From assembly GCA_017883205.1 (NCBI GenBank), contig JADGNZ010000048.1, positions 1 through 46,251 of the forward strand: 46,251 nucleotides of DNA. The letters are read 5' to 3'. This document shows positions 35,260 to 43,399 of this stretch, in pieces. The DNA comes from Thermoanaerobaculia bacterium (GTDB taxonomy: Bacteria; Acidobacteriota; Thermoanaerobaculia; Gp7-AA8). Position 1 is the first letter of the stretch; every line of letters starts with the position of its first letter. Made by a program: the position numbers and the translations under genes. The notes beneath the pieces were generated by a model that did not search any database, was not told where the DNA came from, and was given only the letters and a program-made list of their open reading frames with translations.

Positions 35260-36513
35260 TTGACGATCACGGAACTACTCGTTGCTCTGCTGGCGATCTT
35301 TGCCGCGGCGAAGCTGTTCGGCGAGCTTGCAAGGCGGATCGGCCAACCGGCCGTCCTTGGCGAAATGGTGGGCGGCATCGTCATTGGTGTCTCCGGCCTC
35401 CATCTCATCGATGCGCACAGCTCGCTCATCCACGTCCTCTCGGAGCTTGGCGTCCTGCTCCTGCTTTTTCTGATCGGTCTCGATACCGACATTCACAGGC
35501 TGCTCGCCGTCGGACGTGCCTCCGCCGCGGTCGCTGTTGCAGGCGTTCTCCTGCCCTTCGCGACCGGCTACGGCGTTGGGGCGTTGTTCGCGCTTCCGAC
35601 GACGATCTCGGTCTTTCTCGGCGCTTCGCTGACCGCGACGTCGGTGGCGATCACGGCGCGCGTGCTGTCGGACCTCGGCCAACTGAAGAGCGACGAATCG
35701 CAGGTGATCCTCGGCGCGGCAGTGATCGACGACATTCTCGGACTGGTCCTTCTTACGCTGGTAAGCGCGATGGCAGCGGGCCGGAAGATCACGATGATCG
35801 GCGCCGGAAGAACCTTCGGGATCGCCTTCGGCTTCGTCGCCGTCGCGATCGCGGCCGGGACGATTCTCGCGCCACGCCTCATCGCGCTCACGACTCGCCT
35901 TCGCATTACTCGAGCGCTCTTCTTCACATCGATCATGTTCGCATTCGCCCTGGCGTACCTCGCGGACCTTGCGGGCTCCGCGGTGATCATCGGCGCGTTC
36001 GCTGCGGGTCTCGCTCTGGCCAGGACGGACCGTGCCCGCGACATCGAGCGCGAGGTCTACCCCATCGCCCAGTTCTTCATCCCGATCTTCTTCGTATCGG
36101 TCGGTGCAGCCGTAGACCTGAAGCAGCTCAACCCTTTCAACCCGGCCAGCCGGCAATTCCTCGTCATCGGCCTGCTTCTTGCGCTCGCTGCAATCGCTGG
36201 AAAACTGGTGGCAGGCTTCACTGCATTTGCAGGACGCCCCCTTCGAAGGATCGTCATCGGAGTGGGCATGATCCCGCGCGGCGAGGTTGGTCTGATCTTC
36301 GCGCAGCTCGGCCTGACTGCGGGACTTCTTTCCGCGGGACTCTACAGCTCCGTCGCCCTCATGGTGATGGTAACAACGTTCGTCGCACCGCCGCTGCTTC
36401 GCGTAATGCTCACGCCGGAGACCCCCGACGAAGCGAGCACTCTAAGCGACGTCGTGACGGAGACAATGTCAGACGTCGCAGAAAAAGAGATCGCCGAGGA
36501 GCTACGGCAGTGA
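35260..36513 (+). CDS. CPA2-family cation/proton antiporter
   Basis: The 417-residue protein has about 12-13 membrane helices and the CPA2 features: FAAAKLFGELARRIGQPAVL, LLLFLIGLDTDIHRLLAVGR, SLTATSVAITARVLSDLGQL, VIDDILGLVLLTLVSAM with the paired aspartates of the transport site (the ND/DD-like motif), and FIPIFFVSVGAAVDL. It ends with a short acidic tail (EKEIAEELRQ) and lacks a C-terminal RCK/TrkA-N domain, so it is unlike KefB/KefC in regulation. It starts with TTG 35260, six bases after AGAGGT. Its place in the K+ island suggests K+/H+ or Na+/H+ exchange. Confidence 0.88.
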   Translation: MTITELLVALLAIFAAAKLFGELARRIGQPAVLGEMVGGIVIGVSGLHLIDAHSSLIHVLSELGVLLLLFLIGLDTDIHRLLAVGRASAAVAVAGVLLPFATGYGVGALFALPTTISVFLGASLTATSVAITARVLSDLGQLKSDESQVILGAAVIDDILGLVLLTLVSAMAAGRKITMIGAGRTFGIAFGFVAVAIAAGTILAPRLIALTTRLRITRALFFTSIMFAFALAYLADLAGSAVIIGAFAAGLALARTDRARDIEREVYPIAQFFIPIFFVSVGAAVDLKQLNPFNPASRQFLVIGLLLALAAIAGKLVAGFTAFAGRPLRRIVIGVGMIPRGEVGLIFAQLGLTAGLLSAGLYSSVALMVMVTTFVAPPLLRVMLTPETPDEASTLSDVVTETMSDVAEKEIAEELRQ

Positions 36514-36568
36514 CCGCACCGTGCACAGGGTTCCTCGGCGATCGCGGAGCCGGGAAGAGTCGATCAGG

Positions 36569-36580
36569 TATTCTGAAACC
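36569..36580 (+). promoter_or_regulatory. -10 element six bases before the KdpD-N start (leaderless-type promoter)
   Basis: TATTCT at 36569-36574 is a good extended -10, followed by GAAACC and the ATG at 36581. An identical stretch TCAGGTATTCTGA stands before the paralogue at 45313. A transcript starting 6-7 bases after the -10 would begin at or near the ATG, so the mRNA would lack a leader and Shine-Dalgarno. No clear ribosome site is present. Confidence 0.6.
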
Positions 36581-37711
36581 ATGCCGCGCATGAACGACGA
36601 AGCTCGTCCCGATCCTGACGAGCTGCTCCGCCTTACAAAAACCGACGACAAGGGGCGCGGCCGGCTGAAGGTCTACCTCGGCATGGCTGCCGGCGTCGGC
36701 AAGACGATGCGCATGCTCGACGATGCCCACCGCATGCGCCGCGCCGGCGTCGACATCGCCATCGGTCTCGTCGAAACGCATGGACGTGAGGAGACATCCG
36801 CGCGCATTGCCGATCTCGAGGTGATCCCGCGCCGCCGCGTTTCGTATCGCAACGTCATCATCGAGGAGATGGACCTCGCCGCCATCCTGGCGCGGCATCC
36901 GGACGTCGTCGTCGTCGACGAGCTCCCTCACACGAATGCGCCCGGTTCCAAAAACGAAAAGCGCTGGCAGGACGTGGAAGACATCCTCGCCGGTGGCATC
37001 TCGGTGATGACGGCGCTCAATGTCCAGCATCTCGAGGGAGTGCAGGACGTCGTCCGCTCCGCCACCGGGATCGATATCAGCGAGCGCGTTCCGGATCGCA
37101 CGGTGCGCGAAGCAGACTCCGTGATCCTGGTCGACCTTCCCGTGGCGGAGCTTCAGGAACGTCTGCGCCAGGGAAAGATCTATCCGCCCGATCAGGCCAC
37201 CCGCGCGCTCGATAACTTCTTCCGGACCGAGCTCCTGGTCCGGCTGCGCGAGCTGGCCCTGTTGCAGACCGCGACATTCTCCGGTGGGCCGGTGGTCGTG
37301 CAGGGTACGGCGGAGGTGCGCCTGGCGGTTGCGCTTCCCTTTGAGCCGGAAATCGCGCGATCGCTGGTCCTTCGTGCCTCCCGCCTGGCCGGCCGGATGA
37401 ACACGCGCTGGTACGCCGTCTACGTGCGCCAACGGCGCGCGCATGCGGAGAACATCAGCGCCGAGCAACACAGGAAACTTACCGAGAACGTACAGCTGGC
37501 CATTTCCCTCGGCGCCACCGTTGTCACACGCGAGTCCGAGGACGTCGCCGGCGCTCTCCTCGACTTCGCGAAGTCGGAAGGAATCACGATGTTCGTGGTT
37601 GGCCGCCCCACCCGCTCCGGCCTCGTCAGCCGCGTCGTACCGAGCACCGTGCACCGGTTGCTGGAGCAAGGGCGGGGGCGTGGCTTTGACATCGTGATTG
37701 TGGACGTGTAG
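36581..37711 (+). CDS. KdpD N-terminal sensor module (KdpD domain plus USP), copy 1
   Basis: The 376-residue protein equals the N-terminal cytoplasmic half of KdpD. The KdpD domain (residues about 28-240) has the P-loop-like GMAAGVGKT, then RAGVDIAIGLVETHGREETS, VVVDELPHTNAPGSKNEKRW and ALNVQHLEGVQDVV. The USP-like domain (about 260-376) has ALPFEPEIARSLVLRASRLA and FVVGRPTRSGLVSRVVPSTV. No histidine kinase part follows. The C-terminal kinase half is separate at 21735, 13 kb upstream. It may bind KdpD in trans and sense cytoplasmic K+, c-di-AMP or ATP; that is inference. A 90%-like paralogue starts at 45313. Confidence 0.92.
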   Translation: MPRMNDEARPDPDELLRLTKTDDKGRGRLKVYLGMAAGVGKTMRMLDDAHRMRRAGVDIAIGLVETHGREETSARIADLEVIPRRRVSYRNVIIEEMDLAAILARHPDVVVVDELPHTNAPGSKNEKRWQDVEDILAGGISVMTALNVQHLEGVQDVVRSATGIDISERVPDRTVREADSVILVDLPVAELQERLRQGKIYPPDQATRALDNFFRTELLVRLRELALLQTATFSGGPVVVQGTAEVRLAVALPFEPEIARSLVLRASRLAGRMNTRWYAVYVRQRRAHAENISAEQHRKLTENVQLAISLGATVVTRESEDVAGALLDFAKSEGITMFVVGRPTRSGLVSRVVPSTVHRLLEQGRGRGFDIVIVDV

Positions 37712-37787
37712 AGCCAGGCCGAGGTCGTTCATCCCTGAGGGTCTTGACGCCGCGTCGATCCCTCCCGCCAGTCAGAAAGGAGAAGCC

Positions 37788-39113
37788 ATGCTGTACCCGG
37801 GACCCACGAAACTTCGCTCACAACGCGATATCAATCTGTGGCGGATTCCGCTCAAACTGTCGCTCGCGGCCGTCGCGCTCTTCGGCATCACGATGATCCC
37901 CGACATCCTCGGCGCGTATGGCGTCATCCACATCCCTGCGTGGCTGACGATGCGCAGCATCGACGACGCGCGTGCGATCCTCTCGGCGATGATGGGCGCG
38001 GTCGCGACCGTGCTGGCGCTGATTTTCTCGGTCGCTCTCCTCGTGCTGTCGATGATGTCCACACTGTTCGGCCCGCGCCTCTTGTATCGCTTTCTGCAGG
38101 ACTGGGTAACTCAGGCCACGATCGGTCTGTTCATGGGGGCGTTCATTTACGTCTGCCTCTGTTTCCTGGTTACCCATCAGGACGCCCACACGCGGTTTGT
38201 CCCGCAGATCTCGCTCCTCACAAGCTGGGTGCTTGTCGTGTGCAGCTTCGCATTCCTCGTCTATTACAGCCACCGGATCGCGACGTCGATCCAGAACCCC
38301 GACATGATCGCGCGCGTCGTGGATGACCTCTACCCTGCCGTCGTCAGCGCACACCAGCGTGCCATGAGCGAGGGGAGCGGTGAGTTACCGGACGACAACG
38401 CGATCCTGAGACGTGCCGAGACCGGCGCGGTCGTACCGTGTAAGACGAGCGGCTACTTGCAGCACCTCGATCACGGCGCACTCGTCACCGCCGCGCGAGA
38501 CGCGGGCGCGCTGATCGTGCTTAAGTTTCGCCCCGGCCACTTCGTGCTGCGCGGGGAACCGCTCGCGTCGATCGTGCCGGCGTCCGAGGTGCAGCGGATC
38601 GAGGCGGCGATCAGTCGTCACATCTCCTTCGGCCGCCATCGCACGCTCACGCATGACAGCGAGTTCGCGATCGCGCAGATCATTGAGATCGCCATTCGTG
38701 CGCTCAGCCCGGCGGTCAACGACACGTTCACCGGAGTCGCCTGCGTCGATTGGCTCGCCGATGCGCTGCTCGTGCTCACCGAACAGCCGCCACCCGAGGG
38801 CAACTGGTACGACACCACGGGCGAACTTCGTGTGTGGATCCCGGCGGTCCGGATCGAGCGACTGGTCAGGCTCGCGTTCAACCAGATCCGCCAGGCTTCG
38901 GCGACGACCCCGGCAGTGCTGATCCGGCAGCTCGAGATGATCCGCCGCCTGGGGCCGCGGATGTCCGGGGCCGCGATCCTGGCGCTCGCCGAACAGGCGG
39001 ATGCAATTCGAGACACGGCAACCGCGCTCGTCGCGCTGGATCGTCGCGACCTGGACACCGCGTACGGGCGCGCGAAAGAGGCTCTCGAGAACCTGTCTCT
39101 GTCTAGAAGGTAG
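37788..39113 (+). CDS. DUF2254 membrane protein
   Basis: The 441-residue protein starts at ATG 37788 with an excellent AAAGGAG. The N-terminal third has four membrane helices ([80 protein letters not shown]), and a C-terminal soluble part follows: [20 protein letters not shown], which is the most characteristic DUF2254 word, and [23 protein letters not shown]2254 proteins are widespread, and ion-channel-like functions have been suggested but not shown. It stands 76 bases after kdpD-N and 26 before ynfA. Confidence 0.85.
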   Translation: MLYPGPTKLRSQRDINLWRIPLKLSLAAVALFGITMIPDILGAYGVIHIPAWLTMRSIDDARAILSAMMGAVATVLALIFSVALLVLSMMSTLFGPRLLYRFLQDWVTQATIGLFMGAFIYVCLCFLVTHQDAHTRFVPQISLLTSWVLVVCSFAFLVYYSHRIATSIQNPDMIARVVDDLYPAVVSAHQRAMSEGSGELPDDNAILRRAETGAVVPCKTSGYLQHLDHGALVTAARDAGALIVLKFRPGHFVLRGEPLASIVPASEVQRIEAAISRHISFGRHRTLTHDSEFAIAQIIEIAIRALSPAVNDTFTGVACVDWLADALLVLTEQPPPEGNWYDTTGELRVWIPAVRIERLVRLAFNQIRQASATTPAVLIRQLEMIRRLGPRMSGAAILALAEQADAIRDTATALVALDRRDLDTAYGRAKEALENLSLSRR

Positions 39114-39139
39114 GAGCCCTCAAACGTAGAATCGGAACG

Positions 39140-39463
39140 ATGCTGAACGCGCTCTGGTATCTCCTTGCCGCAGCGTGCGAAATCGCGGGCTGCTATTCGG
39201 TTTGGATGTGGCTGAGGCTGGGCCGCAGCGCGTGGTGGCTGCTTCCCGGAACGCTCATTTTGATCGCCTTTGCCGTGGTGTTGACGAGGGTTGATTCGGC
39301 CTTCGCAGGCCGTGCCTTCGCAGCGTACGGCGGCGTCTACATCGTCAGCTCGCTGATCTGGCTCGCTGTCATCGAGCGGACAACACCCAGGATCATGGAC
39401 CTGGTTGGCGTCGCGCTCTGTCTCGCTGGGTCAGCAGCGATTCTTATCGGCGGCCGTTCCTGA
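39140..39463 (+). CDS. YnfA/UPF0060 family membrane protein
   Basis: The 107-residue protein has four membrane helices: [60 protein letters not shown] and [20 protein letters not shown], with the UPF0060 signature ([26 protein letters not shown]). The family is related to small multidrug-resistance transporters. A TAGAAT -10-like word (39127-39132) lies 7 bases before the ATG, so the mRNA probably has almost no leader. The length is normal. Confidence 0.92.
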   Translation: MLNALWYLLAAACEIAGCYSVWMWLRLGRSAWWLLPGTLILIAFAVVLTRVDSAFAGRAFAAYGGVYIVSSLIWLAVIERTTPRIMDLVGVALCLAGSAAILIGGRS

Positions 39464-39509
39464 CTTCACTTCTGCACCTTGCCCTCTGCCTTCTGGTTGG
39501 CAAGTCTCT

Positions 39510-40160
39510 TCATGGGGTGACTCCTTTGTGGACATCGGGACGGCGATAGATGGCAAACGAATAGACCACCAGGACCAGGGCCATGATCCCGACAACACCC
39601 GGAACAAACCACGGCGCCTCCTTCTCGTGGATGAACGGCCCGAGCGCCATCAACAGAACACCGCCGATCACGAAGACAACCCCGCCGAGGCGATGCGTGC
39701 GGAACCAGACATCCTCATCGGCCAGAGTCCACGGCGTGCGGATGCCGATGAAGAAGTTCCGCGGCACCTTCGGCAGGTAGTTGCCAAGGCCAACGAAAAG
39801 AGCGCCGACGAGAAGCGGGACGAAGGTGGAAGACGATCGCACCATGTTCATCGCCGCGAGCAGAGCAAAAACGTGAATTCCAAGCATGAACACCAGGATG
39901 ATCAGGAGAATGGCGCGATAGGCGCGTGACCGCGGCTCGATGTCGAAACCGCTCGGGGAGATCTTCGGCAGCGCGGCATAAACTCCAGCCAGGATGAGCA
40001 TGATCGCCGGAACCAGAAACGCGCCGATGGCTTTCGGCGCGTAGTCGTTGGCATCCCCAGCCGCGTTCCAGTGAATCGGGACGCTGGCCGGCAGCCGCGA
40101 GTAGACGGCGATCGAAAGAGCGACGGCGGCGATGAAGAGGGCAACCACGGCGAGTTTCAT
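39510..40160 (-). CDS. sdpI: SdpI-family immunity-type membrane protein
   Basis: The 216-residue protein has DUF1648-type first helix and loop (MKLAVVALFIAAVALSIAVY, LPASVPIHWNAAGDANDY with the conserved PxHWN), then SdpI helices (VPAIMLILAGVYAALPKISP, LLIILVFMLGIHVFALLAAM, FVPLLVGALFVGLGNYLPKV, FFIGIRTPWTL, VVFVIGGVLLMALGPFIHEK). It is the immunity protein/signal receptor partner of SdpR in Bacillus. Its ATG overlaps the sdpR TGA (ATGA). No sdpC-like toxin gene is near, so it may act in general envelope stress. Confidence 0.9.
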   Translation of the reverse strand: MKLAVVALFIAAVALSIAVYSRLPASVPIHWNAAGDANDYAPKAIGAFLVPAIMLILAGVYAALPKISPSGFDIEPRSRAYRAILLIILVFMLGIHVFALLAAMNMVRSSSTFVPLLVGALFVGLGNYLPKVPRNFFIGIRTPWTLADEDVWFRTHRLGGVVFVIGGVLLMALGPFIHEKEAPWFVPGVVGIMALVLVVYSFAIYRRPDVHKGVTP

Positions 40161-40438
40161 GAGCGTTTCCTTTTTCGCTCCGATCCAAAGAGATCGACGA
40201 GCATGGCCAGCGTCTCCTCAAACACGCTGGTGTTCAACGAGTAGACCTGGAATTGACCACGCCGCTCGCAACGTACGAGACCGGCGTTCTTGAGGATGTT
40301 GAAGTGGTGTGAGAGCGATCCCTTCGTCATGGCAAAGACCTCGGATAGCTCGCCGGCGGGCATGGGCCGCTTCCGGAGCATCCGGAGAATCTCGCGTCGG
40401 GTCGGATCGGAGAGGGCCTTGAAGACGTCCTGTGACAT
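40157..40438 (-). CDS. sdpR: ArsR/SdpR-family repressor
   Basis: The 93-residue protein is a winged-helix ArsR family member: DVFKALSDPTRREILRML, ELSEVFAMTKGSLSHHFNIL (recognition helix), KNAGLVRCERRGQFQVYSLN, and a basic tail RKRKRS. No metal-binding CxC motif is present, which fits SdpR rather than ArsR. It is co-transcribed with sdpI. Its promoter is overlapped by TATCAAA repeats that are probable operators. Confidence 0.9.
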   Translation of the reverse strand: MSQDVFKALSDPTRREILRMLRKRPMPAGELSEVFAMTKGSLSHHFNILKNAGLVRCERRGQFQVYSLNTSVFEETLAMLVDLFGSERKRKRS

Positions 40439-40479
40439 TTGATAGTTTGAATACTATCAAACTATCAAAATAGTTTCAA
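40438..40479 (-). promoter_or_regulatory. sdpR promoter overlapped by three ACTATCAA half-sites
   Basis: On the minus strand, TTGAAA (40479-40474) and TAGTAT (40456-40451) are 17 bases apart, a near-consensus -35/-10 pair. The same stretch contains ACTATCAA at 40453-40460 and at 40461-40468, plus the inverted TTGATAGT at 40439-40446, which together form an imperfect inverted repeat (TTTGATAGT/ACTATCAAA). An ArsR-family dimer bound there would cover the -10 and -35, which fits autorepression. The start codon follows 12 bases after the -10. Confidence 0.75.
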
Positions 40480-40496
40480 CATTCTTGTCCGGCCGC

Positions 40497-40964
40497 TCAG
40501 CGATCGCCAGCTCGAATGATCGCAAGAGCTTCAACCCCATCGTGCGCGGACAAGAGCGCTGCCACAACGCTCTCCTGACGCAGAACCCGAGCCGCTTCCG
40601 ACAGGAAGCGAAGATGGAGTGAGGACGCATCCAACGGAGACATAAACACGAGAATGATCTGCATCTCCGGACGTTCGCTGACGACCCCTTTTGCGTTGAT
40701 GCCGAGGCCGGCTACGACCTGCGTCACCTCGCGCGTGCGTCCATGCGGCAACGCCACCGGCGGAATGCAAGTAGCGCCATCCGCTTCGCGCTTCATCACG
40801 GTCTCGACCGCCGCAGCAACGGCTTCCGGCGTGAGTCCCGCGTTTGCCAACGGAGCGGCCAGCAGTTGGGAGACGGCGTCGCGCAGCGTTTCCGTGCGAA
40901 GGTTGACGAGGATGTCTCCGCTCTTCAGAATCTCGGACAGAGACGTCGATACCGCGCCGTTCAT
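40497..40964 (-). CDS. PTS IIA-like (fructose/nitrogen type) regulatory protein
   Basis: The 155-residue protein (ATG 40964, MNGAVSTSL) has the EIIA-fructose/Ntr fold: LSEILKSGDILVNLRTETLR, then ATCIPPVALPHGRTREVTQV, where the histidine in ALPHGR is the likely phosphorylation site, GLGINAKGVVSERPEMQIIL and VFMSPLDASSLHLRFLSEAA. A TACGAT -10-like word lies eight bases before the ATG. No PTS EI or HPr is near. EIIA-Ntr proteins can regulate K+ uptake (TrkA, KdpD) in enterobacteria, which fits the context, but the link here is inference. Confidence 0.88.
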   Translation of the reverse strand: MNGAVSTSLSEILKSGDILVNLRTETLRDAVSQLLAAPLANAGLTPEAVAAAVETVMKREADGATCIPPVALPHGRTREVTQVVAGLGINAKGVVSERPEMQIILVFMSPLDASSLHLRFLSEAARVLRQESVVAALLSAHDGVEALAIIRAGDR

Positions 40965-41007
40965 CGCTCCGGATCGTATCAGTAGGAGCAATCGGGAAAT
41001 GCTCGTT

Positions 41008-41450
41008 CTCTTACCAAGGCAAGGATGACCTCTCGCGTTTCTTCAGTCACTCTGCCGGGGGGTAAGCATCGATGATGTTTTTCTTCCTCGCGCATTCGCC
41101 ATGGTAGTGATCAATGGTCGCTTTCTTCCGGCCACTCCTCCGGCGCTCATCGTCGATGATTGCTTTTGCTACGTAGACTCTTGCCAAGGTACACATCGAT
41201 GCTCGCTTTCTTTCGTCTCACTCTTCCAGCGGTCATCGTCGATGATTGCTTTTCTAACGTAGACTCTTACCAAGGTGAGCCTCGACGCTAGGCTTTCTTC
41301 CGTCCACTCTTCCGGCGGTAGTCGTCGACGGTTGTTTTCCAACGTAGACACTTACCAAGGTAAGCATGAATGCTACTTCCAGATCCTCGCACTCTTACCA
41401 AGGTAAGCATCGATGCTGCAATCGCTTCATTGAACTCTTACCAAGGTAAT
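41008..41450. repeat. Array of double-palindrome repeats (CTTACCAAGGTAAG plus AGCATCGATGCT)
   Basis: Six copies of the 14-base palindrome-like CTTACCAAGGTAAG or close variants occur at 41010, 41080, 41266, 41351, 41394 and 41437. Most are followed, sharing AG, by a second perfect or near-perfect palindrome AGCATCGATGCT (perfect at 41406-41417; variants at 41065, 41091 and 41363). Around them lies a longer repeat of 85-86 bases (41173-41258 and 41259-41343) that includes GTAGACTCTT, CTTTCTTCCGTC, TCATCGTCGATGATTGCTTTT and CTAAC. Earlier units (41049-41172) are more degenerate. Spacing between core copies is irregular (about 43-86). There is no ORF. Confidence 0.85.
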
Positions 41451-41720
41451 CCTCTCTCCCTCGATTCGAACCATCGCTGACTCATCAGTCACCTCCGATG
41501 GTCGCTGAAGATCACTGAACTGCTACCTTGGTTTGAGCAATCCAGTCGAACTGCATCATCGGCTCTTTCCGAGGAAAGAGCGCATGGTTCAATATGCAGC
41601 AACGACGGTAACCTGGGCAATCGTGAGTGGATCATTTTCAACCAAGCGTGCTTCAGATCCGGGCATCGATGGTGATAAACCAAGCATCGGATCTGTCCAT
41701 GGTTTGAGCCGACGATGCGT
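41451..41720 (+). other. Non-coding region with further hairpins before the XRE gene
   Basis: No gene of length is convincing here. Features: arms ACCATCG (41470-41476) and CGATGGT (41496-41502), a perfect 9-base stem GCTCTTTCC/GGAAAGAGC (41562-41581), and a single CTACCTTGGT (41523-41532) in the opposite sense to the array. Copies of GGTTTGAGC occur near 41530 and 41701. It could be a transcribed structured RNA or a regulator-binding region. Confidence 0.4.
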
Positions 41721-41732
41721 TACAATGCATCG
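41721..41732 (+). promoter_or_regulatory. -10 element six bases before the XRE gene start (leaderless type)
   Basis: TACAAT (41721-41726) precedes GCATCG and the ATG at 41733, the same 6-base distance as at the two KdpD-N genes. No Shine-Dalgarno is present. Confidence 0.6.
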
Positions 41733-42020
41733 ATGCCACGCGCGATGCGAATCGACCCTGATGCAGCACGCTTCGGCGCGATCCTGAAGCGACTGCGCGA
41801 GACCAAAGGATGGACGCGGCAGAAACTTGCCCAGCGCGCCGGTATGACACCAACGTACATCGGTATTCTCGAGTACGGCGGCAATACTCCGAGTCTGCCG
41901 ACCGTCCTGGAACTGGTCGAAGTCCTCGGCGGCGACATCGCCGACATCATGCGCCGCCTCGCCGCCGCTCGCGTGACACCAGCCCCCGTGCTGCCGCCAC
42001 CGCCGGCCTCAAAAACGTAG
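41733..42020 (+). CDS. XRE-family helix-turn-helix regulator
   Basis: The 95-residue protein has a Cro/CI-type helix-turn-helix at residues about 10-65 (FGAILKRLRETKGWTRQKLA, QRAGMTPTYIGILEYGGNTP, SLPTVLELVEVLGGDIADIM) and a short Pro-rich tail (PAPVLPPPPASKT). It is probably the sole DNA-binding domain, acting as a dimer. The ATG at 41733 is favoured by TACAAT six bases upstream; starts at 41715 or 41745 are possible. It lies immediately downstream of the palindrome array, whose dyads are of a size XRE dimers bind, so the array may be its target; this is inference. Confidence 0.85.
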   Translation: MPRAMRIDPDAARFGAILKRLRETKGWTRQKLAQRAGMTPTYIGILEYGGNTPSLPTVLELVEVLGGDIADIMRRLAAARVTPAPVLPPPPASKT

Positions 42021-42074
42021 CTCGCGGGCAGCGCGGGTCAGTTCGCGTGTTTGCTTTAGCCACCGGTACGCTGC

Positions 42075-43391
42075 TTACCCCTCCTGCAGCGACAGCCAAT
42101 CGGCGACATCTTCGTAGGCGAAGAGGTTCCCGAACCGCGCCCACTGCACCAGCGTATCGAACATGTCCTCGTAGTTCTCGCGCGGCAACGCCATGATGAT
42201 CATCTCGCGAACGAGGTCGCCATTGGCGCCGTGGTCGGGCCGCTGTTGGAGCATCGCGTAGACGTCCTGAAACAGCCGAAGCTTGAGGAGTTGCTCGCGC
42301 CAAATGGCCTTGCGCTCCCCCGCCTCGGCACGCACAAAGCGCCGGCCCTGAGCGGTGAGGACGATGTCCTGCTTCGGTGTGTCGACCAGGTCGAGAATCT
42401 CTGCGGCCTTGGTCGTGGCCATGATGTGTCCGAACTCGCGCCCGGTCGCCGCTGCGACTTCGAAGATGTCATCGACGCCGTTCTTCGCATCGAGATACTC
42501 GAGCAGGCCGATGACGTCTGAGGTGTCCGTGCGCGGAAGAACCTCGATTCGGCTGGCTCGCGCGACCGCCGAGACGGGAATGTCGGGCATCTCAGCGCCG
42601 GTGATGATCTCGTGCAGATAGTCGACGAGCGCCTCCGATTCCCGAGACCGCTGATCGCGCGGCCGGGGCAGTTTGTTCTCGACGATCGTTCGGACGCGCC
42701 CGGGATTGCTGGCCAGGACGATGATCCGATCGGCCATGTACACGACTTCTTTGATGTCGTGACTGACCATGAGGATCGACGACGGATTCGAATCGCGCGG
42801 TTCCCACAGATCGATCACTTCGGCGCGCAGCCCCTCGGCGGTAAGGGCGTCGACGTGGCTGAAGGGTTCGTCCATGAACAGGCACTCGGGATTGATGGAG
42901 AGGGCGCGGGCGATGCCGAGCCGCTGCTTCATGCCGCCCGAAAGCTCGCGTGGATAGGCCTCTTCGAATCCTGCCAGGCCCACGGTCCGAATGGCGCGCT
43001 CAGCGACGGATCTCCGCTCGTCCAAGGGCAGACCCGCGGCCTGCAGCACCGCCTCGACGTTCTGCGTGACCGTCATCCATGGATAGAGCGCGAAGCTCTG
43101 AAACACGATGGCGATGCCGGGCGTGAGGCCGCGAACTTTCTGGCCGTGGTACAGAACCTCACCCTGAGTCGGATGGATGAGTCCCGCAAGAATGCGCAGG
43201 ATGGTCGATTTGCCACACCCTGATGGTCCAAGCAGTGCCACGACCTCGGATGGCTTGATAGCCACGTTGATGTCTTCGAGGACACGAAGGCGCGAGCCAT
43301 TCGGCATGGCGAAGTCGTGCGACACATTGCGGATCTCGCAGAGCGTCTCCGTCTTTTCGGATGCGGCGGGAACATCGATCGTCGCTGTCAT
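42075..43391 (-). CDS. ABC transporter ATPase of NitT/TauT type with C-terminal AAA-associated domain
   Basis: The 438-residue protein has an ABC ATPase domain (residues about 15-260): Walker A GPSGCGKST, Q-loop FQSFALYPWMTV, signature LSGGMKQRLGIA, Walker B CLFMDEPFSHVDAL and the H-loop MVSHDIKEVVYMAD. The remaining 170 residues form the AAA-associated C-terminal domain seen in a subset of NitT/TauT-type ATPases (GHIMATTKAAEILDL, VREMIIMALPRENYEDMFDT). It follows the permease gene by 8 bases on the same strand, with its ribosome site GTGAGGTG overlapping the permease stop. Anion or small-organic-acid transport is typical; the substrate is unknown here. Confidence 0.9.
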   Translation of the reverse strand: MTATIDVPAASEKTETLCEIRNVSHDFAMPNGSRLRVLEDINVAIKPSEVVALLGPSGCGKSTILRILAGLIHPTQGEVLYHGQKVRGLTPGIAIVFQSFALYPWMTVTQNVEAVLQAAGLPLDERRSVAERAIRTVGLAGFEEAYPRELSGGMKQRLGIARALSINPECLFMDEPFSHVDALTAEGLRAEVIDLWEPRDSNPSSILMVSHDIKEVVYMADRIIVLASNPGRVRTIVENKLPRPRDQRSRESEALVDYLHEIITGAEMPDIPVSAVARASRIEVLPRTDTSDVIGLLEYLDAKNGVDDIFEVAAATGREFGHIMATTKAAEILDLVDTPKQDIVLTAQGRRFVRAEAGERKAIWREQLLKLRLFQDVYAMLQQRPDHGANGDLVREMIIMALPRENYEDMFDTLVQWARFGNLFAYEDVADWLSLQEG

Positions 43392-43399
43392 CGGTCACC

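Noticed and set aside
40438-40479. Operator for a metal-sensing ArsR protein
   Set aside because: The regulator lacks the metal-binding cysteines and is coupled to sdpI, so SdpR-type control fits better than arsenic or cadmium sensing.
41008-41450. Possible CRISPR array in the palindrome region
   Set aside because: Repeats are degenerate, palindromic and unevenly spaced, neighbouring units share sequence between cores rather than having unique spacers, and no cas gene is in the window.
41533-41787. 84-codon forward frame before and over the XRE gene
   Set aside because: It starts in the repeat-rich gap without a ribosome site and overlaps the well-supported XRE frame in a different phase.
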